64,000 bases of DNA, taken from the NCBI RefSeq assembly GCF_963678635.1, contig NC_087064.1:7975671-8039670 (forward strand), written 5' to 3'. Below are positions 1-13,351 of this stretch, in pieces (position 1 is the first letter of the stretch; each line of letters begins with the position of its first letter). The translations under genes and the position numbers were made by a program. The notes under the pieces are model-generated. The model searched no databases and had not been told where the DNA came from. It was given only the letters and a program-made list of their open reading frames with translations. The stretch comes from Symsagittifera roscoffensis (lineage: Eukaryota; Xenacoelomorpha; Acoela; Convolutidae).

Positions 1-3000
1 TGTTTGCTTTGCTCTCTCTTTTTTTGTAAGGCAGTTTTTTTCTGTTTGTGCAGCCGAATGTTTGGGAAACTCAGCTCTAGCCTGGTACCAGGTTCACTGT
101 GAAAGAGAAAGAATGGTCGATCTCGTTGTTCCTCGACGCCGTGTTTTGAATTAATATATGGCTCCTTTTAAAAAAAGGTTTGCCCTGACTGTTGCACGTT
201 TTTTTGCTGGTATTTACAATTCATCGTATCTGTATTACAGTTTTCTTTAGAACAGTGCTGAATGCTTTCGTATTAAATAAGTTTTTTGTTTCTGATAGTT
301 GCATGCAATTTTAAGTACCATGTAGATTTTCCAAGTCCCTTAATTTTTCAAAGCATGAGTTGGAAGTCTTATGAGTTGGAAGTATCGCCTGCTTATCCGC
401 TACACCATTTTTTCTACTACTAGATTAAATAGTTTTTTAAGTAACGGTAGCCTTACAGGGATCCCTCAGAGTTTTATTTTGATTTTAGTCAGTTGCTATG
501 TTTTTTTCTCAAGTAAACACTGCAAAGTGAAAATTTCAAAGGCAACCCTATACTTGGTGTTACTTGCCTGTTCGATTTACTCTGTCAACTTTTGTAAGGC
601 AGTTTTTTTCAGTTTGTGCAGCCGAATGGTTGTGAAACTCAGTTATAGCCTGGTACCAGATTCACTATAAAAAGGGAGATTGGTCGATTTCGTTGTTCCT
701 CAACACCGTGTTTTGAGCTAATAATTGGCTCTTTTTACAAAAGGGTTTGCCCTGACTGTTGCACGTTTTTTCGCTTCTTGTTAGAGTTCTTCGTATGCAT
801 GTTACAATTTTCTTCAGAACAGTGCTCAATGCTTTCATGTTAAATAAAGAATTTGGTTGTTTTATCGACATAATTCTTTTGAAGGTTACTGCACTTTTGC
901 GGCCAAAAATTGATTTTATAGTTTCTTAACTAAAATTCGATTTGCAAAATTTTGCTAAAATAATTTTGATGTATGGATAGATTTTCTTTGGTGCTGCTAA
1001 TTGTTATCATTTTTGAAGTTCGTGTGTTACTATGGAGCTATTCATTTTCATTCTAATTTTTGTAAATTTTTTGGAGGGATACAGTTTTTGCGTGTTTTGT
1101 TGGTGAGATTTTTTCTAAATGTCAGTTTTACGGTATATTCAAGCGATTCGTCTGGTGGGTTTCTGTTTTTTGTTTCTCCATTGCTGTTTCCCATCTCAAA
1201 CATACTGCTGTTTACTTGTTACCGCGGTTATTGGTTGGCTTAAGTTCCGTCATTCCAGGATGAGCAGGACGAGAGTTTGAGCATGTTGCTGCATAAAACA
1301 GTAAGAGCGGACTCATGATTTGATTTGTAAAAATTCCTCTAGCTTTGTTTTTGTAATTGATATGTTAATCTCTAAGTACTTCTTTGATAGTTCTTATAGT
1401 ATTCAAGGCTGAACAGTTTTAGCAAATTTATTTTCCCTCCCATTGTAGAGGTTTTAACATTAATTTTACGGACGAAACATACTAGGGAGTCTGAAGGTGG
1501 GTAGAAACAAAATCGTTTGTTTTGTTGAAGACAGCTGTAATTTTTTTTGATCAATTGAGTTTTAAGGATGTCAGCTTTTAGATATTGCTAGTTTTTATCA
1601 ATTTTGGAAATTTATGTTGAAATACAGCTGCAAATATGTTTCCGGTTGCAGTGTTCTTCATTTCAATTTTCGAGCTTTTTCGTAAGCTAAAGGGTTTCCC
1701 GCAAACTTAAATTAGGTTTAGAGGTGGTTAAGTTTTTGATTTCGTTTTTTTTTTTGTGTTTTTTGTTGATCGGAATCTCTCATTCTGTCAGTTTAGCGAC
1801 TTTGTAAGGCTATTCGTCTGTTGGTTTAATGTTGTTCATTACTTCGTTAGTTATTCTCATTTTCAACATACTGCTGTATGGTTGTTCAAACTCCGCCATT
1901 GTCTGGTCCCAATTCCAGGATGTGAAAGGAGGTGGGTTGGAGCATATTCTATAAAACTGCTTTTGAGCGGACTTCCATTTATTTTCCGAAAAGAGTATTC
2001 ATGTAGCTGCATTTTGTCTGCGCTAAGATAGCATCTCTTTTCTAGACTGAAAGTTATTAGGAGCATCGCGAAAACGTTTCAAAGTTAACTTATTTTTTTG
2101 ATAGTTTTTTAACTGCATAGTTTGTTGTTTGAAAGTCTTGATACTGCGTGTTGCTCTTCTTTTTTGAGCCACATATGGCACTGATTAGAAGTTTTCTTGT
2201 TAGTAATATCACTGCCTTACGGATGATCATTTATGTAACTTAATTAAATACGGACTCGTGCTGAAGTTTGAACAAATTTTTTTTCGATGAAATAAAAAAC
2301 CAAAGAATGTACACAACACCCGATCTGCTAGTCTTAGCTCCCCTAATCGGTGCATTTCAATTTTACACGAAATTAGCACAAATGCAAGAGGACAGTTTCG
2401 CTTAAAATGACCAACGGATGGAACAAATCAAAAGTGTTCATGCGAGAAAACCTGTCCGCTTAGGTCAAAACTAAATCCAAATTTCAGCGCATGTGCACAT
2501 TAGTTTGCACTTAGAAATAATCTGTTAGATGTGTAGAAATGGCGAATGCCCAAAAACAGTTGTAACAGAAGAAAGGACGGGAAGTCTCCGAAAACGTAAT
2601 CAGCGCTTCACTAAAATCTGTCGACTTCGCAGAAGCTGGTGAAAAAACAGCTCATTGAAGTTAAGATGTAGCTTTACGAGTGAAAAAACATCGCATTCCT
2701 TTGAAGGTGGCTTTTATTACAATTTGGACTATGTACTTGGACCACGAAGAGAAGGAAGAGATGAGCAATGTCACAGAATTAAGCTACCACGATTCAATGC
2801 TGATAAATATCAGGCCTTCCGACCAAGGAACCGCTTTTTTTTATTTAGTGTGCCCGAAACTATGGAACTCTCCATTGCAACAGATGCAACCATACGCCTA
2901 TGTCTATCAGCAGTCTAAGTTGAGTTTGATGGAAACAGAGACGCACAATTCAATGTTTTTTTTTCAACCTAAGGGTTTGCGCAGCACAAATATCTCGCAT

Positions 3001-6000
3001 TTTTTGTGAAAATTAACACATATAGCAAGCCAACGCTGTAGAGTCGGAAATCTCAAATACAAAACCTTGTTTCAGGTTTTTCTTTTGCGGAATTGTTTTT
3101 TTTGTTATTCTGTGCAAAGACTCCCGGCGAACGAAAGCTAAATTCTCTGAAAAAGGTTTTTTACAAGTATTTTTTTTCTGATGGTTGCATCCAATTTTGA
3201 GTACCATGTAAATTTTCCAAGTCCTGTAATTTGTCAAAGCAATCTCATGAGTTTCAAGTATCGCCTGCTTATCCGCGACTAACTTAATTCCACTGGTAAT
3301 GTAAATAGTCTGTTCAGTAACGGTAGCCTTAGATTGAGAGGGATACCTCAGATTTTTTTTGATTCAAGTGAGTTGCCCAGGTTTTTTGAAGTAAATACTG
3401 CAGAGTGAAAATTTCAAAGGCCAGCTTATTTTTGTTGTTACTTGTCTGTTTGCTTTACTCTTTTTTTGTAAAGCATTATTTTTTGTTTGTTCAGCCGAGT
3501 TTTTGGGAAAATCAGCTCTAGCCTGGTACCAGGTCCACTGTGAAAGAGGAAGAATGGTCGATCTCATTGTTCTTTGACGCCGTGTTTTGAGCTAGTATAT
3601 GATTCCTTTTTGAAAAAGGTTTGCCCTGACTGTTGCTCGTTTTTTTGGCTTCTATTTACAGTTCAACCTATCTGTGTTACAATTTTCTTTAGAACGGTGC
3701 TGAATGCTTTCATTTTAAATAAAGGTTTTGGTTGTTTTTATCAACATAATTCTTTTGCGTGTTACTGCACTTTTGCTGCAAAAAATTGATTTGAAAGTTT
3801 CTGAACAAAAATTCAGATTTGCAAATTTTTGCTCAAATATTTTCGATGTTTGGCCAGATATTCCTTGGTGCTGCTAATTGTTATCATGTTTGAAGTTCGT
3901 GTTTTACTATGCAGCTACATAGTTTCAATCTTAAATTTTTCAATAGGCTTTCATACTAAATCCTAAGCTGGAGGGTTTCCCTCGAGCTTAACTTAAATGA
4001 AAAAGTGATTCAGTTTTTTTGTTTCGTTAAGATTTTTTCTAAATGTCAGTTTTGTGGTACATTTCAGCGATTCGTCTGGTGGGTTTCTGTTTTTTGTTTT
4101 TCCGTTGCTGTTTCCTATCTCCAACGTGCTGCTGTTTGCTTGTTACCGCTTTTGCTGGTTGGCTAAAGATCAGCCATTTTAGGATCAGAAAGGAGGAGGG
4201 TTCGAGCATGATGCTGCATAAAAGTGAAAGAGCGGACCCATGATTTGGTTTGTAAAAAAATCTTCTAGCTATGTTTTTTTCTGCCCCTAGGATGTTTTGT
4301 AAGTTCTCTTAGTTTTTCTTGTAGTTTTCAAGGCTTAATAGTTTCAGCGAATTTATGTTCCCTTCCAGTGTAGAGGTTTTAACATTGCTGTTTGATTTTT
4401 CTTTAACATAGCTGTTTGGTGTAAATTATCTCGCTTGCAGCAAAATTCTGATTCTGAAGTTCCTGAAATATCACATTTTCCGTTTTTTTCTTAAGGCTTC
4501 ATGATCTGCAGGTTATCGTCGACGCATTTACTTTTACAGACAAAACAGGTTAAGGAGGAAGGTTCGAGCATGTTGCTGCATAAAACTGTAAGAAAAAACC
4601 ATGATTTGATTTCAAAAAATTTCCTCTAGCTATGTTTTTGTCTGCCCTAAGGATGATATGTAAGTTCTCTTAGTACTTCTTGTAGTATTCAAGGCTGAAC
4701 AGTTTCAGCTAAATAATGTTCACTTCAGTGTAGAGGTTTAACATTGCTGCTTGGTTTTCTTTTAACATTGCTGTTTGGTGTAACTTCTGAATAAAAATAA
4801 GATTTTCTGAATAAAAATCACAAGTTTCTAAACATTAATCACACGTTTCTTAAGACTTCATGATCTGCACGTTATGGTCGACGCAATTAATTTTACGGAC
4901 AAAACAGATTAAGCAGTCCTAATATGGGTAGGTACAAAAACGTCTGTTTTGTTGAAGACAGCTGCAATCTTTTTGATAAATTGAGTTCGAAGGATGTCAG
5001 GTTTTCTCAGATACAGCTTGTTTTTATCAAACTTTGGAACTTTGTGTTGAAATAAAGCTGTAAATTTTTTTCTGATGTGTTCTTCATATCAAATTTTTGA
5101 GCTTTTTCGTAAGCTAGAGGGTTTCCCGCAATCTCAAATTAGATTTAGTGGTTAATTTTTTGATTTCGTTTTTTTTGCGTGTTTTGTTGATGGGATTCTC
5201 CCATTCTGTCAATTAAGCGATGTTGTAAGGCTATTCGTCTCTGGTTTTTTGTTGTTCGTTGCTATGTTGATTATTCTTATTTTCAACATACTGGTGAATG
5301 GTTGTTCAAACTCCGCCATTGCCTGGTCCCAAGTCCAGGATGAGAAAGGAGGAGGGTTGGAGCATGCTCTATAAAACTTCTTTTGAGCGGACCTTCGATT
5401 TAATGTCTAAAAAGAGTTTCCCTGTAGCTGCATTTTGTCTGCGCTCAGATTGTGTCTTATATCTAGACTAAAAGTTTTTAAGAACATCGCAAAACCGGTT
5501 CAAAGTGAAATTATATATTAAATAGCTTGTCAACTGCATAGGTTGTAGCACAGATTAGAAAATTTCTTTCTAGTAGTCTCACTGCCTTAAGGGGGATCAT
5601 TTATATAAACCGCAATTAAATAAAGACACGTGCTGAAAATTGAACGAATTCTTGTCGATGAAAAAAGACCAATGAATGTACTCAACTCCCTATCTGCTAG
5701 TCTTAGCTCCCCTAAACGGCGGAGTTCGTAAATTAACAGTAAAGGCAATCCCATTTTACTTTGAATTAGCACAAATGCAAGAGAATAGCGACGCTTCAAA
5801 TGACAACCGCATGGAATAAATCAAACGAGTGTTCATGCGAGAATACCTGTCTGTTGAGGTCAAAGCCAATTCTAATTTTCGTGCGTGTGCAGATTGGTAC
5901 CCACCTATATTTAATCTGTTTAAACTGAAGAAATGGCGAATGCCCAGAAGACAGTTTTAACGGAAGAAAGGGCGAGAAGTCTCCGAAAACGTAATCAGCG

Positions 6001-7330
6001 CATCACTAAAAGTTGTTGTTATCTCAGAAGCTGGTGAAAAAACAGCTCATTGAAGTTAAGATGTAGCTTTAAGAGTGAGAAAACATCGCATTCGTTTAAA
6101 GGCGGCTTTTACCAAAGTTAGAAAAATGCACCTGGACTACGAAGAGAAGGAAGAGATGGGCATTGTCACAGCTACCACGATTCAATGCTGATAAATATCC
6201 GACCAAGGAACCTTTTTTTTTTACTTCCGAAACTATGGAAGTCTTCATAACCATACATCTTTGACGATCAGCAGGCTGAGTTGAGTTTGATGCAAACAGA
6301 AACGCGTAATTCAATGTTTCCTTTTTCAACTTGAGGGTTTGTGCAGCCCAAAGATCTCGCAAATTTTGTGAAAATTAACACATGTAGCAAGCCAAGATCT
6401 GAAAACAGAAATCTCACAGACAAAACCTTGTTTTAGGTTTCTTTCTGATGGTTGCATCAAATTTCAAGTATGATGTAGATTTTCCAAGTCCTATAATATG
6501 TCAAAGCATTCTTATGAGTGGGAAGTATCGCCTACTTCTCCGCTACACCACTTTTTCTACTAGTAGATAAAATAGGTTTTTAAGTAACGTAGCCATAGAT
6601 TCAGAGGGATCCCTCAGAGTTTTTTTATGATCTTAGTTAGTTGCTCAGGTTTTTTCAAGTAATTACTGCAAAGTGAAAATTTCAAAGGCAAGCTTATATT
6701 TGGTGTTACTTGTCTGTTTGATTTACCCTGTCTTTTTTTGTAAGGCAGTGTTTTACTTTTTCTGCAGCCGAATGGTTGTGAAACTCAGTTCTAGCCTGGT
6801 ACCGGGCTCACTGTAGGAAGGGAGATTGGTCGATTTCGTTAATCTTCAACACCGTGTTTTGAGCTTATATGGCTCCTTTTACAAAAAGGTTTGCCCCGAC
6901 AGTTAAACATTTTTTCGCTTCTCGTTGCAGTCTATCTTATTCTCAGGTTATCGTTAGGCTTTTTTGGTTGAAAAAGTTAATTCATACTGGCAGTTTATCT
7001 GTTTCTAGTTTAGAAAAGTAAAGAATTGAGTCAGCAGAGTGTCAAACTGCAGGCAGCTGATGTTGTGTGATTTTTGTTTGTTTCGTTTGCGACATTTTTT
7101 CCTTGCACCGTAGCATTCCCTTCTCATAAGTTTAGGATAAAGAAGATTTTGATTGTGCTGCTCTACTAATTGAGTGATAATAATTAAATTTATTCTGACA
7201 TTTGCTTTTTTCTGTTTTTATTTTATTTTCATAGGTATTAAAGCTGAAGTAACAGTATCAAGCTACATATCTATTCCTTGTTTTCTGTGTTAATTATTTC
7301 TACTGCTTATTTTTGTTTTCCCTTTTTCAA

Positions 7331-8608
7331 TTTTTCTTAGAACTCAAAAAAAAACCACTTCCTAATAGTTACGAGAAAGGCAATTTTCGAGATTTTTCAA
7401 AATTTTCTAGAAAACACAATTTTCAAAAGTTTCTGAAAATTTGAAGTTCTCAAATCTGTAGTTGGTGCTGTCAGAGTATTCTCAGGGGTTGTTAATCTTG
7501 CCTCCAAATTTCACGTCTCAGATCCTTGTAGTTTTCGAGATACTACATTTTTTTTATTACTTTTTCAACTTTTCAAAAAACTTAGATATAAATTTTTTTT
7601 TAAAATATGAAAAATTCAAAAATTTTGAAGATCTGAATATCTTTGTTGGAATCGATGAGGATACTCTCAGTGGTTGCAAATCTTGCCTCTGAAAATGACT
7701 GCTCAAATCTTTGTAGTTCTCGAGATTTGATGTCTTTTAGGATTTTTCAAAGAACTAAGATATTCAATTATTTAGTGAGGCTCTTTCGTGGTATTCCCAG
7801 GAGTTGTGATTTTTGCTTCCAAATATGATTGCTCAAATCCTTGTAGAGTTCAAGATATGTCGTTTTTTGTGTTTTTTTTTTCAAAAAGTTTTCAGAAAAC
7901 CTTAATTTAGATTTGTTTCTAAAATTGAATTGCACAACCCTGTAGTTGGGGGCTGTCAGAGTACGCTCAAGGTCTCAGGGGTTGCGAATCTTACCTCCTA
8001 ATGTGACTGCTCAAGTCTTCGTAGTTTTCCAGATATCACGTTTGTTATTTTCTTTTTTTCAAAAAAATTTCAGAAAACTTAAATTTAACTTTTTTTTTGA
8101 AGTTTTAAAGTTCCTGACCCCCTGCAGTTGGGGCTGGCAGAGTAATCTCAGGGATTTCGAATAATGCATCCAATTTTTGCTGTTCAAATCCTTTGGTTGT
8201 TTTTCGAGATATGACGTTTTTTTTCTGGTTTTTAAAAAAGTTTTTTAAACTTAATTTGAAGTTTCTCAAAATTTGAAATTCCGAACGCTGTAGTTGGGTA
8301 CTGTAAGAGCTTTCTCAGGAGTTCCAAATTTTGCATGCAATCACCTCTGCCCAATTGGTTTTTAATTTCGAGATGTGATGTTTCCTAATTATTTTTGAAA
8401 TTTTTCAAAGAACAGATATAAAAAAACTTCATGGTTTCTAAAAATTTGAATTAAAAAATTGGATAATTTTTTTTAAAATTTGAAATTACCAACACTGTTA
8501 CCCGGTGCTGTCAGAGTACACTCAAGGGATGCAGATTTCTTTTTCATTGTTGACGGTTTTTAACGAGTTGTTAAAAATTCCAAGCACCGGAGGTGCGTTT
8601 AATGCTAG
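7331..8608 (+). mobile_element. Helitron-like element, copy A (5'-deleted)
   Basis: The core consists of diverged tandem units of roughly 150-200 bases, each containing a version of ctgtagttgggtgctgtcag followed by a segment like tttgtagttttcgagatatg (units start near 7459, 7640, 7790, 7943, 8124, 8290 and 8495). The 3' end is a short hairpin, gcaccggaggtgc, then eight bases, then CTAG followed by T. Hairpin plus CTRR plus T is the Helitron 3' signature. No helicase or Rep gene is present, so it is non-autonomous. Compared with copy B it lacks about 400 bases at the 5' side. Confidence 0.55.
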
Positions 8609-8732
8609 TTGATTTTATTATCATAGACCTAATGGTATTTGTAGTTTCTTAGCTTTGTGCGTCAAATAAATCGTTTTCTGCGTCTTGTGATGAAAATATA
8701 CTTTAAACTTTTTATATAAATTTTTAAGTAGC

Positions 8733-8961
8733 AGTGAAGAAGAAAGGCCCACCCAGAGCAAGAGAGCACCTCAAACCTGTTTTCAGAAATCCCGCAAAAC
8801 TGACTAGAGCGCAATCAAGATGCCATCCGTTTCGAATCATGATTAAGTGAGGAATGAAAGACTTTGCCCAATTTAACCGCTGGCTGAAAGCCCTACGAGA
8901 GTGGAACAATCTTCCACCCGAAATGTTTCAGAATCCAAACTTTACACGATACACAGACTAA
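8733..8961 (+). pseudogene. Non-LTR reverse transcriptase C-terminal tail, broken copy
   Basis: This is the equivalent of the frame at 13112-13351 in the preceding array unit. It keeps the REWNNLPPE core but has an in-frame TGA at 8848-8850 and an earlier end at 8959-8961. An arginine-rich stretch followed by WN-LPP and a short hydrophobic tail is typical of the extreme C-terminus of CR1/Jockey-like retrotransposon ORF2 proteins. No reverse transcriptase motifs lie upstream. Confidence 0.4.
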
Positions 8962-11335
8962 CTATCTCTCTGAGCCTTCAAAACTGCTGTATCAGAACTG
9001 CAAAAACCACAGATTTTTAAAAATCAATTACAATATCGTTCAGTTTTTGGGAGACAAGAGGTTTTGCTTGTATCAGTTTTGCTCATGTTGCGCCCTGCAG
9101 AAGTATGTGCAACGTTTCTTTGTTTCTAACGCGGATTTTGATTATCTTGACTGCGTAGTGTTCTGTGTAAATGATCTCCAATGCTGCAAAAAATTGATTT
9201 GAAAGTTTCTGATGGGAAAGGAGGAAGGTTCGAGCATGTTGCTGCATAAAACTGTAAGAAAGGACCCATGATTTCATTTGTAAAAATTTCTTCTGGCTAT
9301 GTTTTTGTCTGCCCTAAGGACGATATGTAAGTTCTCTTAGTACTTCTTATAGTATTCAAGGCTTAACAGTTTCAGCTAAATAATGTTGTCTTCCAGTGTA
9401 GAGGTTTAACATTGCGGTTTGGTTTTCTTTTAACATTGCTGTTTGTTGTAACTTCTGAATAAAAATCAGTTTTTCTGAACAAAAATCACAAGTTTCTGAA
9501 CATAAATCACATTTCCATTTTTTCTGAAGACTTCATGATCTGCAGGTTATGGTCGACGCAATTAATTTTACGGACAAAACAGATTAAGCAGTGTTAAAAT
9601 GGGTAGAAACGAAAACGTTTGTTTTGTTGAAGACAGCTGTAATATGGATTAAAAAAACCAATGAATGTACATCACACCCGATCTGCTAGTCTTAGCTCCC
9701 TCAAACAGTGCAGTTCGTAATTCGACAGTAAAGGCGATTCAATTTTGTACGGAATTAGCACAAATGCAAGAGAATAGCGACGCTTCAAATGACAACCGCA
9801 TGGAACAAATCAAAAGAGTGTTCATGCGAGAATAACTGTCTGTTGAGGTCAAAACCAATTCTAAATTTCAGTGCATGTGCAGATTAGTAAGCAACTATAT
9901 TTTATCTGTTTAAACTGAAGAAATGGCGAATGCCCAGTTTTAACGGAAGAAAGGGCGAGAAGTCTCCGAAAACGTAATCAGCGCATCACTAAAAGTTGTT
10001 GTTATCTCAGAAGCTGGTGAAAAAACAGCTCATTGAAGTTAAGATGTAGCTTTAAGAGTGAGAAAACATCGCATTCGTTTAAAGGCGGCTTTTACCAAAG
10101 TTAGAAAAATGCACCTGGACTACGAAGAGAAGGAAGAGATGGGCATTGTCACAGCTACCACGATTCAATGCTGATAAATATCCGACCTAGGAACCTTTTT
10201 TTTACTTCCGAAACTATAGAAGTCTTCATAACGATACATCTATGACGATCAGCAGGCTGAGTTGAGTTTGATGCAAACAGAGACGCTCAATTCAATGTTT
10301 CCTTTTTCAACTTGAGGGTTTGTGCAGCCCAAAGATCTCGCAAATTTTGTGAAAATTAACACATGTAGCAAGCCAAGCTGTGAAGGCAGAAATCTCAGAC
10401 AAAACCTTGTTTTAGGTTTCTTTCTGATGGTTGCATCAAATTTCAAGTACGATGTATGTTTTCCAAGTCCTTTAATATGTCAAAGCATTCTTATGAGTGG
10501 GAAGTATCGCCTGCTCTTCTGCTACACCACTTTTTCTACTAGTAGATAAAATAGATTTTTAAGTAACGCTAGCCTTAGATTAAGAGGGATCCATTGAGAG
10601 TTTTTTTATGATCTTAGTTAGTTGCTCAGGTTTTTTCAAGTAATTACTGCAAAGTGGAAATTTCAAAGGCAAGCGTATATTTGGTATTACTTGTCTGTTT
10701 GATTTACCCTGTCATTTTTTGTAAGGCAGTGTTTTTCTTTTTCTGCAGCCGAATGGTTGTGAAACTCAGTATTAGCCTGGTACCGGGCTCACTGTAGGAA
10801 GGGAGATTGGTCGATTTCGTTGTTCTTCAACACCGTGTTTTGAGCTATTATGGCTCCTTTTACAAAAAGGTTTTACCCGACAGTTGAACGTTTTTTCGCT
10901 TCTCGTTGAAGTCTATCTTATTCTCAGGTTATCGTTAGGCTTTTTTGGTTGACAAAGTTTATTCATACTGGCAGTTTATCTGTTTCTAGTTTGAAACAGT
11001 AAAGAATTGAGTCAGCAGAGTGTCAAACTGCAGGCAGCTGATGTTGTGTAATTTTTGTTTGTTTCGTTTGCGACACTTTTTCCTTGCACCGTAGCATTCC
11101 CTTCTCATAAGTTTAGGATAAAGAAGATTTTGATTGTGCTGCTCTACTAATTGAGTGATAATAATTAAATTTATTCTGACATTTGCTTTTTTCTGTTTTT
11201 TTTTATTTTCATAGGTATTAAAGCTGAAGTAACAGCATCAAGCTACATATCTATTCCTTGTTTTCTGTGTTAATTATTTCTACTGCTTATTTTTGTTTTC
11301 CCTTTTACAATTTTTCATAGAACTCAAAAAAACGA

Positions 11336-12986
11336 TCCATGGAGTTTTCAAATAGTTTGTATGTGTTTTGAATTTCTTAACTTGAGCTCGAAGCTAGTTC
11401 GAAAGTTATATCGTGTTTTGTTGATTTTTTTTTCAACACTTTTGATTTATTTTTCAAGAAATAGATATGTGCTTGCAAAGCTGCAGAAATTTAAAGTAGA
11501 TTTTTGTACATATTCAAATGCTGGCTTCATTGTCTCGCCATGTTTAAGCTTTTTCAACGTATTTTGCATGTTTAACAAAAGAATTTTTGAACGCTGAAGC
11601 TATATCGTATATTGCAACGCTTAAGATTTTTTTTCGATTTTCCAGTTTATTTCACCAAGTTTGAAATTAGCAAGCCAATAGTGGGATGCTGTCGGGTTTC
11701 CCAGCTTTTGAGATTCTGGCCTCCATATATGGATAACCACTTCCTAATAGTTACGAGAAAGGCAATTTTCGAGATTTTTCAAAATTTTCTAGAAAACACA
11801 ATTTTAAAAAGTTTCTGAAAATTTGAAATTCTCAACTCTGTAGTTGGTGCTGTCAGGGTATTTTCAGGGGTTGTTAATCTTGCCTCCAAATTTCACGTCT
11901 CAGATCCTTGTAGTTTTCGAGATACTACATTTTTTTTATTACTTTTTCAACTTTTCAAAAAACTTAGATATAAATTTTTTTTTAAATATGAAAAATTCAA
12001 AAATTTTGAAGATCTGAATGTCTTTGTTGGAATCGATGAGGATACTCTCAGTGGTTGCAAATCTTGCCTCTGAAAATGACTGCTCAAATCTTTGTAGTTT
12101 TCGAGATTTGATGTCTTTTAGGATTTTTCAAGGAACTAAGATATTCAATTATTTAGTGAGGCTCTTTCATGGTACTCCCAGGAGTTGTGATTTTTGCTTC
12201 CAATTATGATTGCTCAAATCCTTGTAGAGTTCAAGAAATGTCGTTTTTTGTGTTTTTTTTTTCAAAAAGTTTTCAGAAAACCTAAATTTAATTTTGTTTC
12301 TAAAATTGAATTTCACAACCCTGTAGTTGGGGGTTGTCACAGTACGCTCAAGGTCTCAGGGGTTGCGAATCTTAACTTCTAATGTGATTGCTCAAGTCTT
12401 TGTAGTTTTCCAGATATCACGTTTGTTATTTTCTTTTTTCAAAAAGTTTTCAGAAAACTTAAATTAAACTTTTTTTTGAAGTTTTAAATCTCATGGCCCC
12501 CTGCAGTTAGGGTTGGCAGAGTAATCTCAGGGATTGCGAATAATGCATCCAATTGTTGCTGTTCAAATCCTTTGGCTGTTTTTCGAGATATGACGTTTTT
12601 TTCTGGTTTTTGAAAAAAGATTTTTAAACTTAATTTTGAAGTTTCTCAAAATTTGAAATTCCGAACGCTGTAGTTGGGTATTGTAAGAGCTTTCTCAGGA
12701 GTTGCAAATTTTGCATGCAATCACCTCTGCCCAATTGTTTTTTGATTGCGAGATGTGATGTTTCTTAATTAATTTTGAAATTTTTCAAGGAACAGATATA
12801 AAAAACTTCATGGTTTCTAAAAATTTGAATTGAAAAATTGGATAATTTTTTTTTAATTTGAAATAACCAACCCTGTTACCCGGTGCTGTCAGAGTACACT
12901 CAAGGGATGCATATTTCTCTTCCATTGCTTACGGTTTTTAACGAGTTGTTAAAATTTCCAAGCACCGGAGGTGCGCTTAATGCTAG
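11336..12986 (+). mobile_element. Helitron-like element, copy B
   Basis: This is a longer paralogue of copy A in the next array unit, with the same minisatellite core and the same 3' hairpin, eight-base gap and CTAG|T end. It carries about 400 extra bases at 11336-11720, and part of these also occurs in the minus-strand copy near 44.6-44.8 kb, so they belong to the element. A possible 5' end is A|TC at 11335-11337, but this is only a guess. The flanks match those of copy A, so the two are duplicates of one insertion and not separate insertions. No transposase is encoded. Confidence 0.55.
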
Positions 12987-13111
12987 TTGATTTTATTATC
13001 ATAGACCTAATGGTATTTGTAGTTTCTTAGCTTTGTGCGTCAAATTAATCGTTGTCTGCGTCTTATGATGAAAATATAATTTAAAGTTTTTATATAAGTT
13101 TTTAAGTAGCA

Positions 13112-13351
13112 GTGAAGAAGAAAGGCCCACCCAGAGCAAGAAAGCACCTCGAACCTGTTTTCAGAAATCCCGCAAAACTGACTAGAGCGCAATCAAGACG
13201 CCATCCGTTTCGAATCATGAGTAAGCGAGGAATGAAAGACTTTGCCCAATTTAACCGCTGGCTGAAATCCCTACGAGAGTGGAACAATCTTCCACCCGAA
13301 ATGTTGCAGAGTCCAAACTTTAAACGATACACAGACTATCTATCTCTCTGA
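13112..13351 (+). pseudogene. Non-LTR reverse transcriptase C-terminal tail, open copy
   Basis: This is an open frame of 79 codons that begins at GTG, so no ATG start is claimed. It reads through an arginine-rich segment to SLREWNNLPPEMLQSPNF and a stop. The F...R.....WN.LP pattern is known from the C-terminal tails of many LINE ORF2 proteins. The catalytic RT motifs are absent, so this is at most a 5'-truncated remnant. The 8.7-kb copy is more decayed. An opposite-strand frame over the same bases is treated as a shadow. Confidence 0.4.

Noticed and set aside
13102-13332. Minus-strand 76-codon frame
   Set aside because: It is the complement of the plus-strand frame that carries the RT-tail WNNLPPE pattern, and it lacks any motif itself.
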